Source of the DNA: Perkinsus chesapeaki
Lineage: Eukaryota > Perkinsozoa > Perkinsida > Perkinsidae
Assembly: GCA_013115145.1 (NCBI GenBank)
Contig: JAAPAO010000038.1
Location: forward strand, 1-64,000
Direction: 5' to 3'
Length of the DNA stretch: 64,000 nt
The position numbers and the translations under genes were made by a program. The notes below the pieces were generated by a model. It saw only the letters and a list, made by a program, of their open reading frames with translations, was not told the DNA's origin and ran no database searches. This document shows positions 20,888 to 33,121 of the stretch, piece by piece; position 1 is the first letter of the stretch; the number at the start of each line of letters is the position of its first letter.

Positions 20888-23800
20888 TTACCAGCAGGGC
20901 TGGTTACCTAGGATGGCTATTTCTTGTACTCGCCACGGGAACTTCAATCCCTGATTAATAAACACCTTACTAACAACCACCACCATTATCAACAACAACT
21001 CACCACTGTGTTCGGCTCGGGATGTCTCTGAACAGCTAACGCATAGAACACTTGTCGAATGTCATCGATCGCCCCCTCGACAACTTCCCCTAAATTAAAA
21101 ATGCAATGCCACAATGTGAGGCACGATTTACCCTTTTCGTTGCGAAGGCAGTTGATCTGCTGCGTGCTGAAGGTGAAAATGAAACACGGAGAATCGACTT
21201 CGCCGCCCGACTTGGCGCCCTTCAGCTCGAGGTCCTCGGGGCCCTGTAATAAAATAGGCAAAGGTAAGGTATTGCTGACTTCACCTGTAGAATGGTCGGG
21301 TCCAAGGAGAGTCTCTGATTCTTTCGCGCCGCAATTGATGCATTGACAGCTGCAAAGGCGGCCTCTCCGCAGTGGAGCTTCAGGTCCTCCGCGTCACCCT
21401 AACACGCGGAATCAGCATGAACGCGGCAGCAAGAGTCACAAGAATTTCAGGCAAAACCATCAGGAGTTAACACGTGACCGGAAACCAATAAATTTGATAT
21501 ATTTGAAGTTGAGTGACTGGAACGACTGGAACAATGAAGCCTGCTGTCGGATGCATTTCTATCCACCTGCCACCAGGAACTAACAGGACTGCTTTTAGAC
21601 TGCTGATGGTCGAAAAGGCATAATAATGCGGCAGAGGCTGGAATTTATATTTTAGGTTATGTACATATATTTATTTTTCTATAATGGCTTTATTATATAA
21701 TTATTCTAGATCACCTAGTTGAAGTCTAGAGCCCTACCTCGAGGAACCAAGTTATGATACTGGGCGCCACAACAGCCTCGACATCCTCAACTAGCTGTGA
21801 GAGGCGGAAATGAGGATCGATCTCCTTCATTTCACGGATAGATTGGGAGATCTCCGTCTCACCGAAAACTCTGAAATTAAAAACAAATGGTCAGATCCGT
21901 TTTATGCAGTGTTTTTACTAGTGACCGGATCCTAACGCAAAGCAGCGAAGGCTAAGGCCGGTCCGAGGTGAGAGAGGCATGCCGTACGGAAGACTTTCAG
22001 TGAAGGATGTATTTCAAAGCCTCCTATCATAGGAAGTCTTGGAGTAAATAAAAGTGAACAGACGAAAACGAAGGCTTGGGCGAGGTTACAGGCCAACGAA
22101 GGGAAGTAGTCGAATAGCCGTTCTATGAGCAGCTTATGGATATCGGAAACATACTTAATGAGCCTATCGACAAGGTCAGCCGATTTAGTACTGTTGTTAA
22201 CAGAGACGGACAAAGTATTGATGATAACAGAGAGAGACTCTCATGAAAGAGAAGCCTTCTTGGAAGGAAAGATACGTTTGATAGGTCAGAGCGTGTGTTA
22301 ACTAATGTCTGTGATAGAGGAAATGCTAAAAACAGGCTGTTTTAAACAGCAGTGAACAGGCAGTCCGAGAGGGAAAGGAATGCTTCACCCTTGCCGTGGA
22401 AAGAATAGAACTGGGCTACCAGCTGCCAGCTGCGATACGGTATCTTTAACTTTATAAAATGCACGCTCTAACCTCCAAACACTTTCTAAGGTTCTATTCT
22501 TACCTATCGAGCATCGGATTGTCGAAGAAGCCTCCGAGGAATTTGGAGTCGCCAGAATCGCTGGTGTTGAATCCGAATCTTTCCCAAGTGGACTTTTGCT
22601 TATCAGAGACCACCAAGGCGTTCGCGTGGGGATGCTCCGGTATAGGTTCGGCCTGGAGACAATTAACGTGGCTTCACTGCTGACCGATGATACCACAAAA
22701 TACTCTATATAAAGAAGGTAGTTCCTTTGCCTAGCGCAAGGATAAATACTTGCACCATATAAGCGAATCAACTTCACCGAAAAAAAGTCGCGGGAGATGT
22801 CGCGCCCCACCGAGCATAAGCAAACTCCATACCACTACTTGCAGAGCTGCTGAGGAGCTGGGCAGTCGGAGGACATTCTAAATGCTAATCCAATCTATAC
22901 GAAATTTGCCCACAGCATTGTCGTGAGGTGAATAGAGAGATAAGTAAACATCTCCATCGTGGCTTACGTTAGGATCCTCCTCGGCGGCCTCCCTCAATTC
23001 CTCATCCTTAGCAGCTTGTCGGGCCGCCTGAACAATCGCTCTACCACACCGATGGTGAGCTGCTTTACCTCCTGTGAGCGTTGGAAGTCCTGTTGCCTCT
23101 TCTGAGTTGCCTCCTTGCTCTCTTTAGTCATCATATTTACAAATGCAGTGGTGCGGTCAAGAGCCTGATAAAAATGCGGGATGCCGGGATAGAACCCGGG
23201 ACCTTTCGACATAGGCATACCTTCACCCCAACCTTCTTAGCACTTTCTCCTGCCGACTTCATCCAATCAGGAACATGAACTGAACAAATAACATACAAAT
23301 ACAGCTTTTCCGGACAAATTCTAAACTTTCACCATGCACGCCAAATGTGGAGTTAGCGGATGTAATACGGAGGATAAGCATTTCGCTACCCTATCAAAAT
23401 TGGATTCCAGTATGGAGCCTCCATCCATTTCACTATCAAAGATAAATTCCAGGAAATATTGAAATGTCTTAGCCAGGGATCGAACCCACGACCGCCCATA
23501 CCTTGACTCAATCTAGATTGTTGCTTCCCCTCCTCTCCCGTGCTCTCCGAGTGAGGCATCTGTTTCCGAAGCTCCTCGAAAAGATGCTTCGTTCGTTGCC
23601 TGATATCACCGCCGCCATAATTTAGGTAATTTTCGTCCTATTCGAAAATCTTTACTGTGCGTTGGACATTTGCTGTCTCATTGCGCGCATCTTCGCCTCC
23701 TGAGCCTCCGCACGCGTGCGCAGCTGTTCGCCGGTATCCGACACCTACATATAAAGTCAGTTTCACGCGCCATGAAATACGAGAAACCAATCCAATTAAT

Positions 23801-24148
23801 CGCCAACCAATTCTCGAAATTGCATGGAAGGTAAACAGTCACGCGCCACGAAATTCCCACCCTCGTTTTCTTCTTTTCCATATCATCCAGAGCCTTTTTC
23901 AGTTCCGGATCGTCTTCAGCGTCCTTTCGTACTTGTTCCATTACCTACATTAAAAATGCCCCTCCCGCGGATCGAACCCACGCCCTTCCGATGCTTACTT
24001 GTCGGATAAATGACGATTCATTCCTCCGTGGCATAACAAAGACCGGCGGTGCTCGTGCAGCTCGAGACGCCATTGCACCTGTTGCTGCCAGCTGATTGGC
24101 AAATACCGAACTGCTGCAGCCGATGCAGCGACTTGCTTTACTGAGCAT
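20888..24148 (-). CDS. TIMM44: Mitochondrial import translocase subunit TIM44
   Basis: Tethers mtHsp70 to the TIM23 channel on the matrix side. Fourteen exons on the minus strand: 24148-23999, 23944-23861, 23744-23656, 23599-23502, 23279-23221, 23164-23069, 23027-22968, 22652-22504, 22481-22420, 21868-21738, 21398-21285, 21243-21132, 21089-21004, 20941-20888; total 447 aa, the usual size. The N-terminus (MLSKASRCIGCSSSVFANQL) is a matrix-targeting type, followed by a helical Hsp70-binding region and the Tim44 fold (VFGETEISQSIREMKEIDPHF, SPCFIFTFSTQQINCLRNEKG, EVVEGAIDDIRQVFYALAVQ, WRVQEIAILGNQPCW). Introns 1, 4 and 5 carry tRNA T-arm sequence; intron 2 carries two family A copies. The joins of exons 7-8 and 8-9 are the least certain. 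Confidence 0.93.
23165..23220 (-). repeat. tRNA T-arm-derived intron 5 of TIM44
   Basis: The whole 56-nt intron is little more than AAGGTCCCGGGTTCTATCCC with a donor and an acceptor attached. GGTCCC plus GGGTTCTATCCC resembles a tRNA variable region, T-stem and B box. Confidence 0.7.
23462..23502 (-). repeat. tRNA T-arm in TIM44 intron 4
   Basis: Right at the donor the intron reads GGCGGTCGTGGGTTCGATCC, a very good tRNA T-arm with canonical B box. The rest of the 222-nt intron is AT-rich. Coordinates given from donor to the end of the tRNA-like part. Confidence 0.7.
23745..23860 (-). repeat. TIM44 intron 2 with two family A copies
   Basis: On the minus strand the intron begins GTGGG followed by AATTTCGTGGCGCGTGAC and carries a second copy (ATTTCATGGCGCGTGA) about 60 nt on, near the 3' end. 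The motif recurs near the donor of introns elsewhere in the window. Confidence 0.75.
23945..23998 (-). repeat. tRNA T-arm-derived intron 1 of TIM44
   Basis: The 54-nt intron contains GGGCGTGGGTTCGATCCGCG, a T-arm with B box, starting about 15 nt from the donor. Confidence 0.7.
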
Positions 24149-24602
24149 GGTGGATGGAAGGAAAGAGGAGGAAGTAAAAAACAACTGAACTCGATAATAT
24201 TCATTATTATTGCCGGCAAACTGCCAAGTCATAAATATTAATTCAATTGATCCACTTGATGGTACATGTGCTCTTGGGACAAAAACGTCGAGTATCGACA
24301 TTGAAGGAGAAGGGCTCCCTAAACGTGTCTCTATATCATATACTATATGACAGATGGAGTAATGATATAGACTATACGAGAGCTGTCTAAATGAACCTAT
24401 CACTCGAACAACGTACCGTTATAGTAGCCGCCCTCCACACTATAAAGGATGCCTACAAATAGACAGTATAAGATTCATGTATGTGTTCTGCGCAGCGTGC
24501 TGAAGTTTCAAGAGTTCACCTTCGTTTTTCAAAAGGATGCGTAAAAAGTTAAACAACCTGTACAATTGTCATCATAAACGCAGATCCAAGTGAGGCAGGG
24601 TA
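24149..24602. other. Upstream flank of TIM44
   Basis: No coding exon recognised. It should contain the TIM44 promoter. Confidence 0.4.
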
Positions 24603-25840
24603 TCAAACACTTGTCACTTCGCCATGAAATTCAGCACTTCGCTCAGCACGTGTCGTGTTATTTTCTGACACTTCTAGCTGTGCTTTACGAACAAGTAATA
24701 TCCACTCGAATATCACCGCAGCAGCCGGATGAATGCACACCACATCCGAGGGACTTTCAATTCCCCTCGCTTCAAGATTCTTCAGAACTTCCCGGAGCGC
24801 CCGAGCCGACCTTTTGGGAATCTTTCCAGGCGAGAAGACTGCCATTTCCAGAACTAGCTCATCCCCGAGGCTGAGCACGTCTTGCCTAAGCGCGTGCCAT
24901 GGGTGCGGCCGATCGACCTCAAAAAGAATCATAGGCAGACAAGATACGATCATTTGGACAACTGGGTGAGGTCTCGGCAACGACTTCAATTCTCGCAAAT
25001 GGTGCCCCTTCACCTTGCAGCACACCGGAGGAATTCCTGCGCGCCACGAAATATGGTCTTCAACTGAATAGTCCCGACCAAGCGATAGAGATATTCCTCC
25101 CCTCGTTGGCCGCTCAACTTTAACTGGGGGATCTGCCTGGATACTTCCGATGCATTTCCGAGCCAATGAAGCTCCAACGAAAGATATCTCAGAAACCTCC
25201 CATGACGAAATCACCGTCGCCGAGCTCCACCGGGAAGACAGACAAGGCTCGACTGAAAAGATACTTTTTAGGTCAACCTGGAAACTACCGGGCAACTTAC
25301 TCCTGGTCATTACTGTACAGAGAACACCTGTGACATTCATTTTCCCTAGCAACCTCGTGAGCCGTTTTCTGTAGACATCCAGGAGGTCCTCTATCGCGCT
25401 CGGAATGATATAAGATACGTTCTCCGCACCGACCAGAGGGTACGGGAAGCAATGCTTGCAAAATAGTTGCTCCTCATTTACTATGGCGCATCCGAAAACT
25501 ACCGTTAGACAACTGAAAAAAGCGAAAACGAGCTTATATAATTTAGCCGGGTTCCGACCAAGATATTGATATTGTAATTTGCAACGTCTAAATCAAACAA
25601 ATCAACGAATGGCAAAACTTGCGCACGGCTTCAAGTGATGCACTCGTTCTTCCCTTTGGCGGTGTAGGGGCTTGGTAGGGATGTCTCGTCGATCTCGGAA
25701 CATGGAGGGTCCGTGGCCGGGATACCAAGGTAAAAGGTTTACAAATATAATAACGCAACCAAGGAGTGTATACAGTGAGCCTCCAAGACATAAAATATGG
25801 CTCGGCTTCAAGGTGGTGCGTAGAGTGACACGCACGAATT
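24603..25840 (-). CDS. Unidentified multi-exon gene
   Basis: Minus-strand coding-looking exons: HPYQAPTPPKGRTSASLEAV near 25700-25620, EEQLFCKHCFPYPLVGAENV with a CxxC pair near 25470-25410, RALSVFPVELGDGDFVMG near 25240-25190 and a long open stretch 25000-24650 (PVVQMIVSCLPMILFEVD, EVLKNLEARGIESPSDVV). A family B intron (25284-25256) and family A and D motifs (about 24625-24605, 24663-24684) lie between exons. A complete model was not reached. The CxxC pair loosely recalls MYND/SET proteins, but this is a guess. Confidence 0.4.
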
Positions 25841-27109
25841 CTCGGTCTGTCTCGGACGGTGATAAGGCTTGGAGTCTATGAAGGGACTCAGAAGATAGCT
25901 TAAATACAAACTATAGTCTAGAGTCTATAGGCTGTAGCTATTGTACAGCCTACTATCTCTGTTATATACGGCCACAGAGTCAGTGACACAGAGAAAGCGC
26001 ATTCAGTGCACCTCCAAAAATATAGACTGTTCGCTCGCAACGTAAATACGGAGTTGGATTCCGTGCATAGGATAGAATTCGCTCCTTGCGAGCTTGGCAA
26101 GAGCTCGTTTTGGATCCTAGGGGCAAGATGTGCTTCTTTCCAGATAGAAGTTACGCAGCGTCCGTGTGAGCTGGCGAGCAAGCTCCATAATTCCGAAGAA
26201 ATTGCCGGGATTCTTCGAGTCAATGCTTTCCCAATGGCCCCGCAAGGCGATTCCCCGACAGCTGCAGAAGAGCATGACCGACACTACAGCCTACTGCCGA
26301 TCAGTCTGAATCTGTAAATATATGGCAGATATTTCCCAAGAGCGCGAGGGGTTCCTCAGCACTCCGAATCACCTCTCGACGTCGCCTTCAAAAGGCGATA
26401 TGCACATACTTCAACCCTAACATCCACCAAGGTTCCGACGGAGCCGGCGGGTGAAGGAATCCTGGTCTTCGGACGTGCAGATGTCTAGAATTTTCATTGT
26501 AGACACGGGGAGGAGCTGCTTGGGCATAATGACATTTCTATTATAGAGACGGAACTCCTTAGAGGGTGGGTGACCTTGAAGCGGCGGCACTGACCCAGAT
26601 ATGAGACCTCCTGATGAATCTCGTCAGTAGGTATAGTTCCCTCAAGCCGCTTGTTGTTCCTGGAAGTATATTAGCAGAAGATTTTCCCTTGAACATCCAA
26701 AATAGGAAATTAGGTTGACAAATTACTACAAAAATCTCGGGTGGAAATAGTGCTTCCAACGAAACTATCACGAGTGTGCATCTGCCGAACCGTAACCGTG
26801 TACACAAGTTACACTCTATATCATTTCACACAGACGTTCTCTACACGTCTTATGTCGCCGATGTACGGAATTGGCGAGGTCATGCAACTTCGTACCGCAC
26901 AATCTACCCAATCTCATAGGAAAACGCTCAATATAACTTTTCAGCGTCTACGATGAGCGTTTACGATTAGAAGTAAACTCGGCAAAGACTGTCACGGCTA
27001 TCAGAACTCAGATATTCTACAGATAATGGTGAAAATGATCATTGAACTTCACATATTGGAAGAAACAACGTATTGAATGTTATTCAGATTTTCCTGCTTG
27101 CCGGTAAAT
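25841..27109. other. No gene recognised
   Basis: About 1.3 kb. Open frames are short on both strands and show no motif or convincing splice pattern. A gene on the minus strand cannot be excluded. Confidence 0.35.
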
Positions 27110-27555
27110 ATGGATTTGGAAAATCACGAATGTTGCCACATCGCCGAAATTAACCAAGTTCGTTCGGTAACGCAAGCACTTACCCTACTGGGGCATCTAG
27201 TTCACCGTCTCCGAGCATAGTCTCGACAATATAATCGAACAGGCAATCACCAAGTGGGAACGCACTCAACTGGAGGATCCATTGCGGACGAGGTTCGAAG
27301 ACAGCTTACTGCGCACAGTGAAGATTTAAAAAATACTTTGCACTGGCCAATGTCAGCCGCGGCTGGCTCGATCGAGTAATATGTCCGGAGCAGCGCAGCT
27401 ATAGAAGAATCTAAGGAGATTAAAAATTCACTGGATTCAATTCGAGGGCTGAATCAAGACTATAGACCTGGAGAGTAACATTTTTCGAAGAAATCGCTGA
27501 ACTCTCTGCTCGAAGAGGAGCAGCATTCCTCGATTCTTTCGTTCCGACTGTCCTA
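27110..27555 (+). pseudogene. Possible decayed coding stretch
   Basis: From the ATG at 27110 one frame reads sensible helical sequence (EINQVRSVTQALTLLGHLVH, ADEVRRQLTAHSEDLKNTL, EESKEIKNSLDSIRGLN, SLNSLLEEEQHSS) but is cut by three in-frame stops (TAG, TAA, TAA). Introns could remove some of these, but no GT-AG pair was found that removes all. Either a pseudogene or exons of an unresolved gene. Confidence 0.3.
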
Positions 27556-27940
27556 AATTTCTAGCTGTATCTCCGCATTACGAGTAAAAGATGAGCCTCG
27601 ATGGCTGTTTGAGGGAAGAATTGTGTTTGCCTATCTTTGTAATGAGTCTCTCTCTCGCACACGGATACGTTTTCCAAACCTCTACATTTGGCCACACGCA
27701 TGAAGTAAGACGAATCCCATTTACCTGGCGGAGGCAGCTTCCCTATAGAGGCTGACGCAGTTATAAACGGTGACGAAGATACCATCAACAACAAACAGCT
27801 GTGGAACTCAAATCGATCACATAATCGATCATTACTCACTAAAACTCGAGTCACTTTTTCTCGGACATCAAATGGAACACATCAGAACATGCCACGGAGG
27901 TCTCATTCAGTATACTAGTAACATCGATTAGTTAAAATCA

Positions 27941-30372
27941 CCTACTCCTCCCTTTATCGATTATCTCCGCCACTGGCCCCAGCTCCTTGTTGCCTCCCAC
28001 ACCCAGTGCCCAGTTGCCACCCACACAAGCATCATCTAGATACTTACCTGCGGAACCCATCTCAAAAACTAACCCGAGCAGACATTTGGGAGAATAATTC
28101 CCGCACGGTACAACGCAATGGACACGCTCCAACCTGAGATTCATTTTTCCGAAATAATAATTAATTCTTTGGATTGATCTGTGCACCGCCACACAAAATT
28201 TTCCCGAAAATTTCGGAATTTCACCGGCTCACATTTTTCCAGAATTCTACATAACAGTTCCCCTCCTCTTTGACCAACAGCACCGACAGCTCTCGCCTGA
28301 ACAGATCATATCAAAATCGTCACGCGCCCGGAAAATACCGATATTGAAGATCGCTCTCCTTTCTCCAAAGCCGCGACAAGTCTGTCGTATCCGACGTGAT
28401 TAAGAAAGTTTTGAAGCCCCTCATTCCCAAACTGATTGTTATCGATCCGCAGCTTCTCCAAAGCCCCCTTCTCTAACATAAGATATCGTACCTGATACTC
28501 ACCGTGTCACATTGCGCTAAAATCCACATTGAACTGACCATACGGACACATCTAGGATCGCGTGCAGCAGATTCAGACCGCCCTGAGATGCGCGTTAGGG
28601 ACTGGTGATTTCCTATCGAAGCTACTGGAGCCCAAATCTCGATTTAGTGTATAAGTGCGTACACCGAAGGCTAACGAGTATCGAATCATTGCTATACTAT
28701 TTTCAACACCAAGTGTCCCTCACCATCTTCCCGAGTATCCCTCCACCTTCCGCTCCCATCAGACCACACCTGCCGACGTTGAGGTAACTTAATGCTGGCA
28801 GCGTGGGATGGCATCTCGAAGATCGCACGGTGCTCTGCCGTTTAAAGGAAGGCTTCAATCGACCTGAAAGATTCCCGTTCGGAAATACCGGTACATGACA
28901 AAGAAATCAGATGGTTCTCTCAGCTAGTCCGGGATAGCAGACTAATTGATACATGTCTAAATTTTCCGATTCCATTTTCCCAGAAAATATTCTGAGGCGC
29001 TTCACAGAGAACTGTGAAGCTACTAACTCTCTGGTCTACATACCATAATCATCGTCTGACCATCTTAACATGGACGTACAAAAGAGCCTCCGGTACGTAA
29101 TTAATTCTCTTCACCGAAATGCAAGGCAGCCTAGCGGTAAAATACCCGACCATCAACCAGAAGGTCCCAAGTTCTATCCCACCCATTATATCTTTAAATG
29201 CATTATTTCCAAGCTCGCTATTATCACTCAAATCCAACCTCTTCAACTTTTCGCATCTTCCAGCCAATAAATCACCCAAGATCCGCCCACTGTCCAGACC
29301 CCTGAAAATGTGAAACAAAAATCGCTTCGCTCCGCTAGGTCATTCCATTCCTTACACGCCAGCCAGGTGCAGCACTTGCAAATTCGCAAATGTGCACCCC
29401 AACCACATCGACTGGCTTCCACTGCCGGCAACCGCACTTGGACCACACACGTCTATCAGCTCCAAATTAGCATCTTGCAGAAGAATCATAATCGATCAGG
29501 TGATCGATTTGGACTCCACATTATTACAATTAGCTTTCCCCACCAACAACATCACATTTTCTGGCGGTAAGCCACTCACTCTGAGCTTCCTCAAATTTAT
29601 CTTAGGTTCAACCGTGCATGTACCATCCGGAAAAGATTCCCCGACACCATCGGCCGCCAAATCGCTTGCTTTTCTTCCTCTAATATCCAACTAAGCCCAA
29701 AAGAACCATGCTGGGCGAGCGAAATTGTTTCGAGCCAAAACGAAATTAGCCGAATCCTCGCGGGCAGCCCTACCTCTTCAAGATTTGGGGATCTACCCAA
29801 TACTTCCCTCACCAATCCCGCAAACTCTTTCCGATCAAACGTCACTGCGCCACAAAAATCCCTTGCCGTCACGTCCACAATCAACCTGGCCAACTTCGGC
29901 AGGGAATCTTTTGCCGAGGTCAAAATATGATGCAAACCTTCCAAAGTCTGAAAATACCGAATCATTGCTACAAAAAAAATAAAGCTCTTGCGAGTATATT
30001 AAGAATAATTTGTCATCACCTTAAACTTCAGAAGAACCTCTGCGCAAAATAACAGCTGTGGTTCATACCAGAAAAACCAGATGCGCGCCCAAAATGAGTT
30101 TCGCCGCACACCTTGATCCTTCCGCTATACAGAACACTCCAATCCAGCACCATCTCACTACATTCTTCATCCTCAACGAAATGGTACACTTTCCATCGCC
30201 GACCTAAAAAGAAAAGTTGAGGAAACGCGAGAATGGCCAAGATTGCAAGATTTCCCATATTACCTTCCATACATAATCTCCTACAAGATGGACTTGCCCC
30301 TCCAAATCTTAGAATATCTTTCGAGTCCAAAAACTGCGCCAAAACCTGACCATCCGACCCTGACTCAGACAT
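27941..30372 (-). CDS. F-box-like / leucine-rich-repeat protein
   Basis: Starts at 30372 with MSESGSDGQVLAQFLDSKDI, an F-box-like opening (LDSKDILRFGGASPSCRRLC). Later minus-strand exons carry ribonuclease-inhibitor-type LRRs: SLPKLARLIVDVTARDFC, NLEEVGLPARIRLISF, INLRKLRVSGLPPENVML, CEKLKRLDLSDNSELGNNAF and ALEKLRIDNNQFGNEGLQNF. F-box/LRR proteins select substrates for SCF ubiquitin ligases. Some introns are clear, including one starting with family A at 28342-28300 and one with an antisense tRNA-like piece near 29182-29119. Exact exon borders and the 3' end are approximate; two genes are possible. Confidence 0.6.
29119..29182 (+). repeat. tRNA-like element in LRR-gene intron, antisense to gene
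   Basis: On the plus strand: an A-box-like CAGCCTAGCGGTAAAA, an anticodon-arm-sized middle, then AAGGTCCCAAGTTCTATCCC (T-arm/B box). This is the most complete tRNA-like layout in the window, and lies opposite in sense to the host gene. Confidence 0.6.
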
Positions 30373-31690
30373 TTATTAAACATCCATTTTACCCTATATT
30401 AGAGTGCGGATTTTAATACAGTCTATATACCCAACGCAACATCTAGAAATATCCGGTCAGGACAGGTAAAAAAATTTCCTGAGGAGAATTCCGAGCTGAT
30501 TCCTTTTCTGTTGAGTTCTCCGTAAACGATTACCATCATATCGAGCTTGCCCGATTCTGATACAAAGTACGTGGCCCTAAAATCTCCCTCGAAACCGGGA
30601 ACCGGACACGTTCTCCTCACTGAGACATTTTCTATTGGTAAAAAACTACCTTCAACAATCTTACAAAGACTCTCACAATTAAATGTATGCCCCCCGCTGA
30701 AATTCGAATCCTCTTTTGATGGTAAGTACTGTACACACCTACCGAGTCCGGACTAACTAGTGGGAGAGGTACCGGCCATCTACTTCATACAAATGGGAGA
30801 CTCGGAAGAGTAAGTGATGTGTTATAGCCCATAGCACTCCTCGCTACCTCATAAGCCCCTCTTAGAGCTTGATTGAGCAATCCATCTCCAAACCTGCACG
30901 ACCACTCTGACTTTGCCTGAGGTGCCGATACCTCAACAACAACATCTTTGATAATTCCTATCCGGAGCTCTAAGAGACTGACAAGAGCATTTCCTGAATC
31001 TGCTTCTCAGTAGCGAAATATTTTATCACCATCGGAAAACATGAGCCATTCAAGCAACATTAGCGGCGAATGTAGTCTCCTCTTCTATTACCCGCCGTCC
31101 TTCCTTTATTACCAGTTTAACCGCGCCTTCAAGCGCTACAACGTCCCTTTTCTGCCAAGCCACTCTCTTTAATAATTCATCCAATTGTTGCTTGGCGTTA
31201 ACCAGTAACTACATGACAAAGAATAACGAAAAGTTGAATCAAGTAAATTCACGATCAAAACTTCAAGCGATACTATAGAATAACTCATATAGTAGACGAT
31301 AAAGTTGTAAGGGCCGACTCGATGTTATCACACGCGCGGAGCTCGAAAAAGAACCACTGGAGACGATAGGAAATTACACTACATCAAATGATGATGAATT
31401 GATCGAGAGAAAGTACCGTTATACAATATTGCTGGGTTATCGACGAAAGTCCTCTTGCTCGGTGTCCTAACTATTATCCTAACTCTACCCCCTCCCAGTC
31501 CCCTCACTACCTTCTCCTTCCTTATTATAAACTCCCCCAAATCCTCATCACTAATAGTTCGTATTGGATGCCTATCATCCATCAACTCCAACATTGCATC
31601 TCCTTCATACGCTCTAACAGCAGCCGGTAAGCAACCACCTATCCGACTTCCACCCTGCCGTAGCCGCTGCTGCTGCTGACGTAGCTTCAT
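30373..31690 (-). CDS. Unidentified gene, possibly coiled coil
   Basis: Minus-strand exons: a first one from 31690 (MKLRQQQQRLRQGG…) with RHPIRTISDEDLGEFIIRKE, a helical one near 31200-31060 (NAKQQLDELLKRVAWQKRDV, GAVKLVIKEGRRVIEEETTF), one near 30990-30840 (LRIGIIKDVVVEVSAPQ, LNQALRGAYEVARSAMG) and one ending at 30423. No family recognised; order and joins are tentative. Confidence 0.4.
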
Positions 31691-33121
31691 TTAAACAGAT
31701 GACTAACAACTGAGCAATAACCCTGCTCGCTAGACACGGTGATCGATAAGGAATAACGACAACTACAATCTCCGACTAAGAGTGTCCCTGCCAGCGACTC
31801 GCTGGACGCTTGGTGGCTGCTGCCCCCAGATCAGATCCGATGGCCTGTCCTTCCTACTTCACTCCTTACAACCCAAGCATCTTCCTTCACTTACTTCCTT
31901 ATTATGTTTTCGAACGATGGCTCGGCGATAAAAGCACCCCTAACAAATTTCATCCGGTATCGTTTTGAAAACAACCATGATTATCACTTGGATCCCACTT
32001 CTCAGAGATAGACTACAAATAATATCCTACAAATCCCGACCTCTCCCACCAAACGCAAGCTTCAACCTAAGATACCATCTATCCAGAAATAGCCTCCAAT
32101 GGTGGCACATCACTCTCATCATAGTCACCATGTGTTCCCCTCTCAACTTCCTTTAATAAATCATCATCATCGTTATTAACTATCCCCAAAGATACGCTCT
32201 TACTCAACGGCAGCTGCTTCGCTCCGCTAGAAATGACACACTTCTCTTCCTTCTCAACTTTAGACGATCTAGTCGGCGGGAAATTCTAAACACAAGTAGA
32301 ATAATAAGCACCACTCGCCTCTTTATATTTTACTAATTTAACTACTTCCCCATATGAATCCAGAAAGAGCTCCCTTTCAGCACTAGAAGCTCCCCTCGGC
32401 ATCCAAACAGGCAAACACACATTGCCATCGTTCCAATCGCCCCCTAGTAGGTCTATCAGTTTGCTGAATTTGAAGCTGTAGAACTGTACCACCGAGCTCG
32501 AGAGGTCCTCCCGAGACACGCGCTATCATTTCGAATTCTTCGGAGCGTATAATATTCTGACAAACATTATCACCTTCGCTCCGTCTTTTTCAGCTTTCTG
32601 CTCGGCGGCCACTCGTAACAGGCCAGCCCTGTCCGCCCGGGGCATTTCGATTCTAAGTAAAACGTGACGGGATCGAACTCACGACCTTCCGCTTTAGGAG
32701 CAAGAATACTAACCTACTGCTCTATCCTTACCTTAATGCACCAGTTGTCTTACTTCGCTTTACCGACGATGCATCCACAAGAACTTCACAAGGCGTTCTC
32801 AACTGAGTTAACTTATCCTTTATTATACACCTGCGATGATACCGTCATATCAGGTGTCGAGTCACTAGCCTTCCACCTAACTTTTTCAGTCAAAGAAGAA
32901 AATTAGAACAGAAAATTACCCACAGTAAAAACACGATATTTTTTTCACCCCTAACATTACCAAACGTTAAGCAATATACCTCCGTAAAGGAGAGCGTGCA
33001 GCCTCTACCAGAGCCGAAGAGCTCTCTACGCCTTAGAACCCTAGTTGAACACAGACCACACTTCTTCCAACCCAAAGCCGCTCCACGCTCCATGTTAACA
33101 TTTCCCTCCTTCGACCCGCAC
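31691..33121. other. Unresolved; includes tRNA-like element
   Basis: A minus-strand open stretch 32519-32286 (SKLIDLLGGDWNDGNVCLPV…) may be an exon of an unknown gene or of the downstream end of the DNAAF11-like gene. A tRNA-like element lies at 32660-32735. Nothing else recognised. Confidence 0.3.
32660..32735 (-). repeat. tRNA-derived element
   Basis: On the minus strand it has a D-arm-like GATAGAGCAGTAGG, an anticodon-arm-sized segment around TTGCTCCTAAAGCGG and the T-arm AAGGTCGTGAGTTCGATCCC. The anticodon stem does not pair well, so it is more likely a SINE head or tRNA pseudogene than a working tRNA. Confidence 0.55.

Noticed and set aside
29800-29880. Another family A repeat (ATTTTTGTGGCGCAGTGACG)
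   Set aside because: Here the sequence is in frame within an LRR exon (DFCGAVTFD) with no need for an intron, so it is probably chance or an exonised copy. A similar match at about 43070 also lies in an exon.
32660-32735. Functional tRNA gene on the minus strand
   Set aside because: A and B boxes look good but the anticodon stem is poor by eye. A tRNAscan-SE run would decide; I kept it as tRNA-derived.
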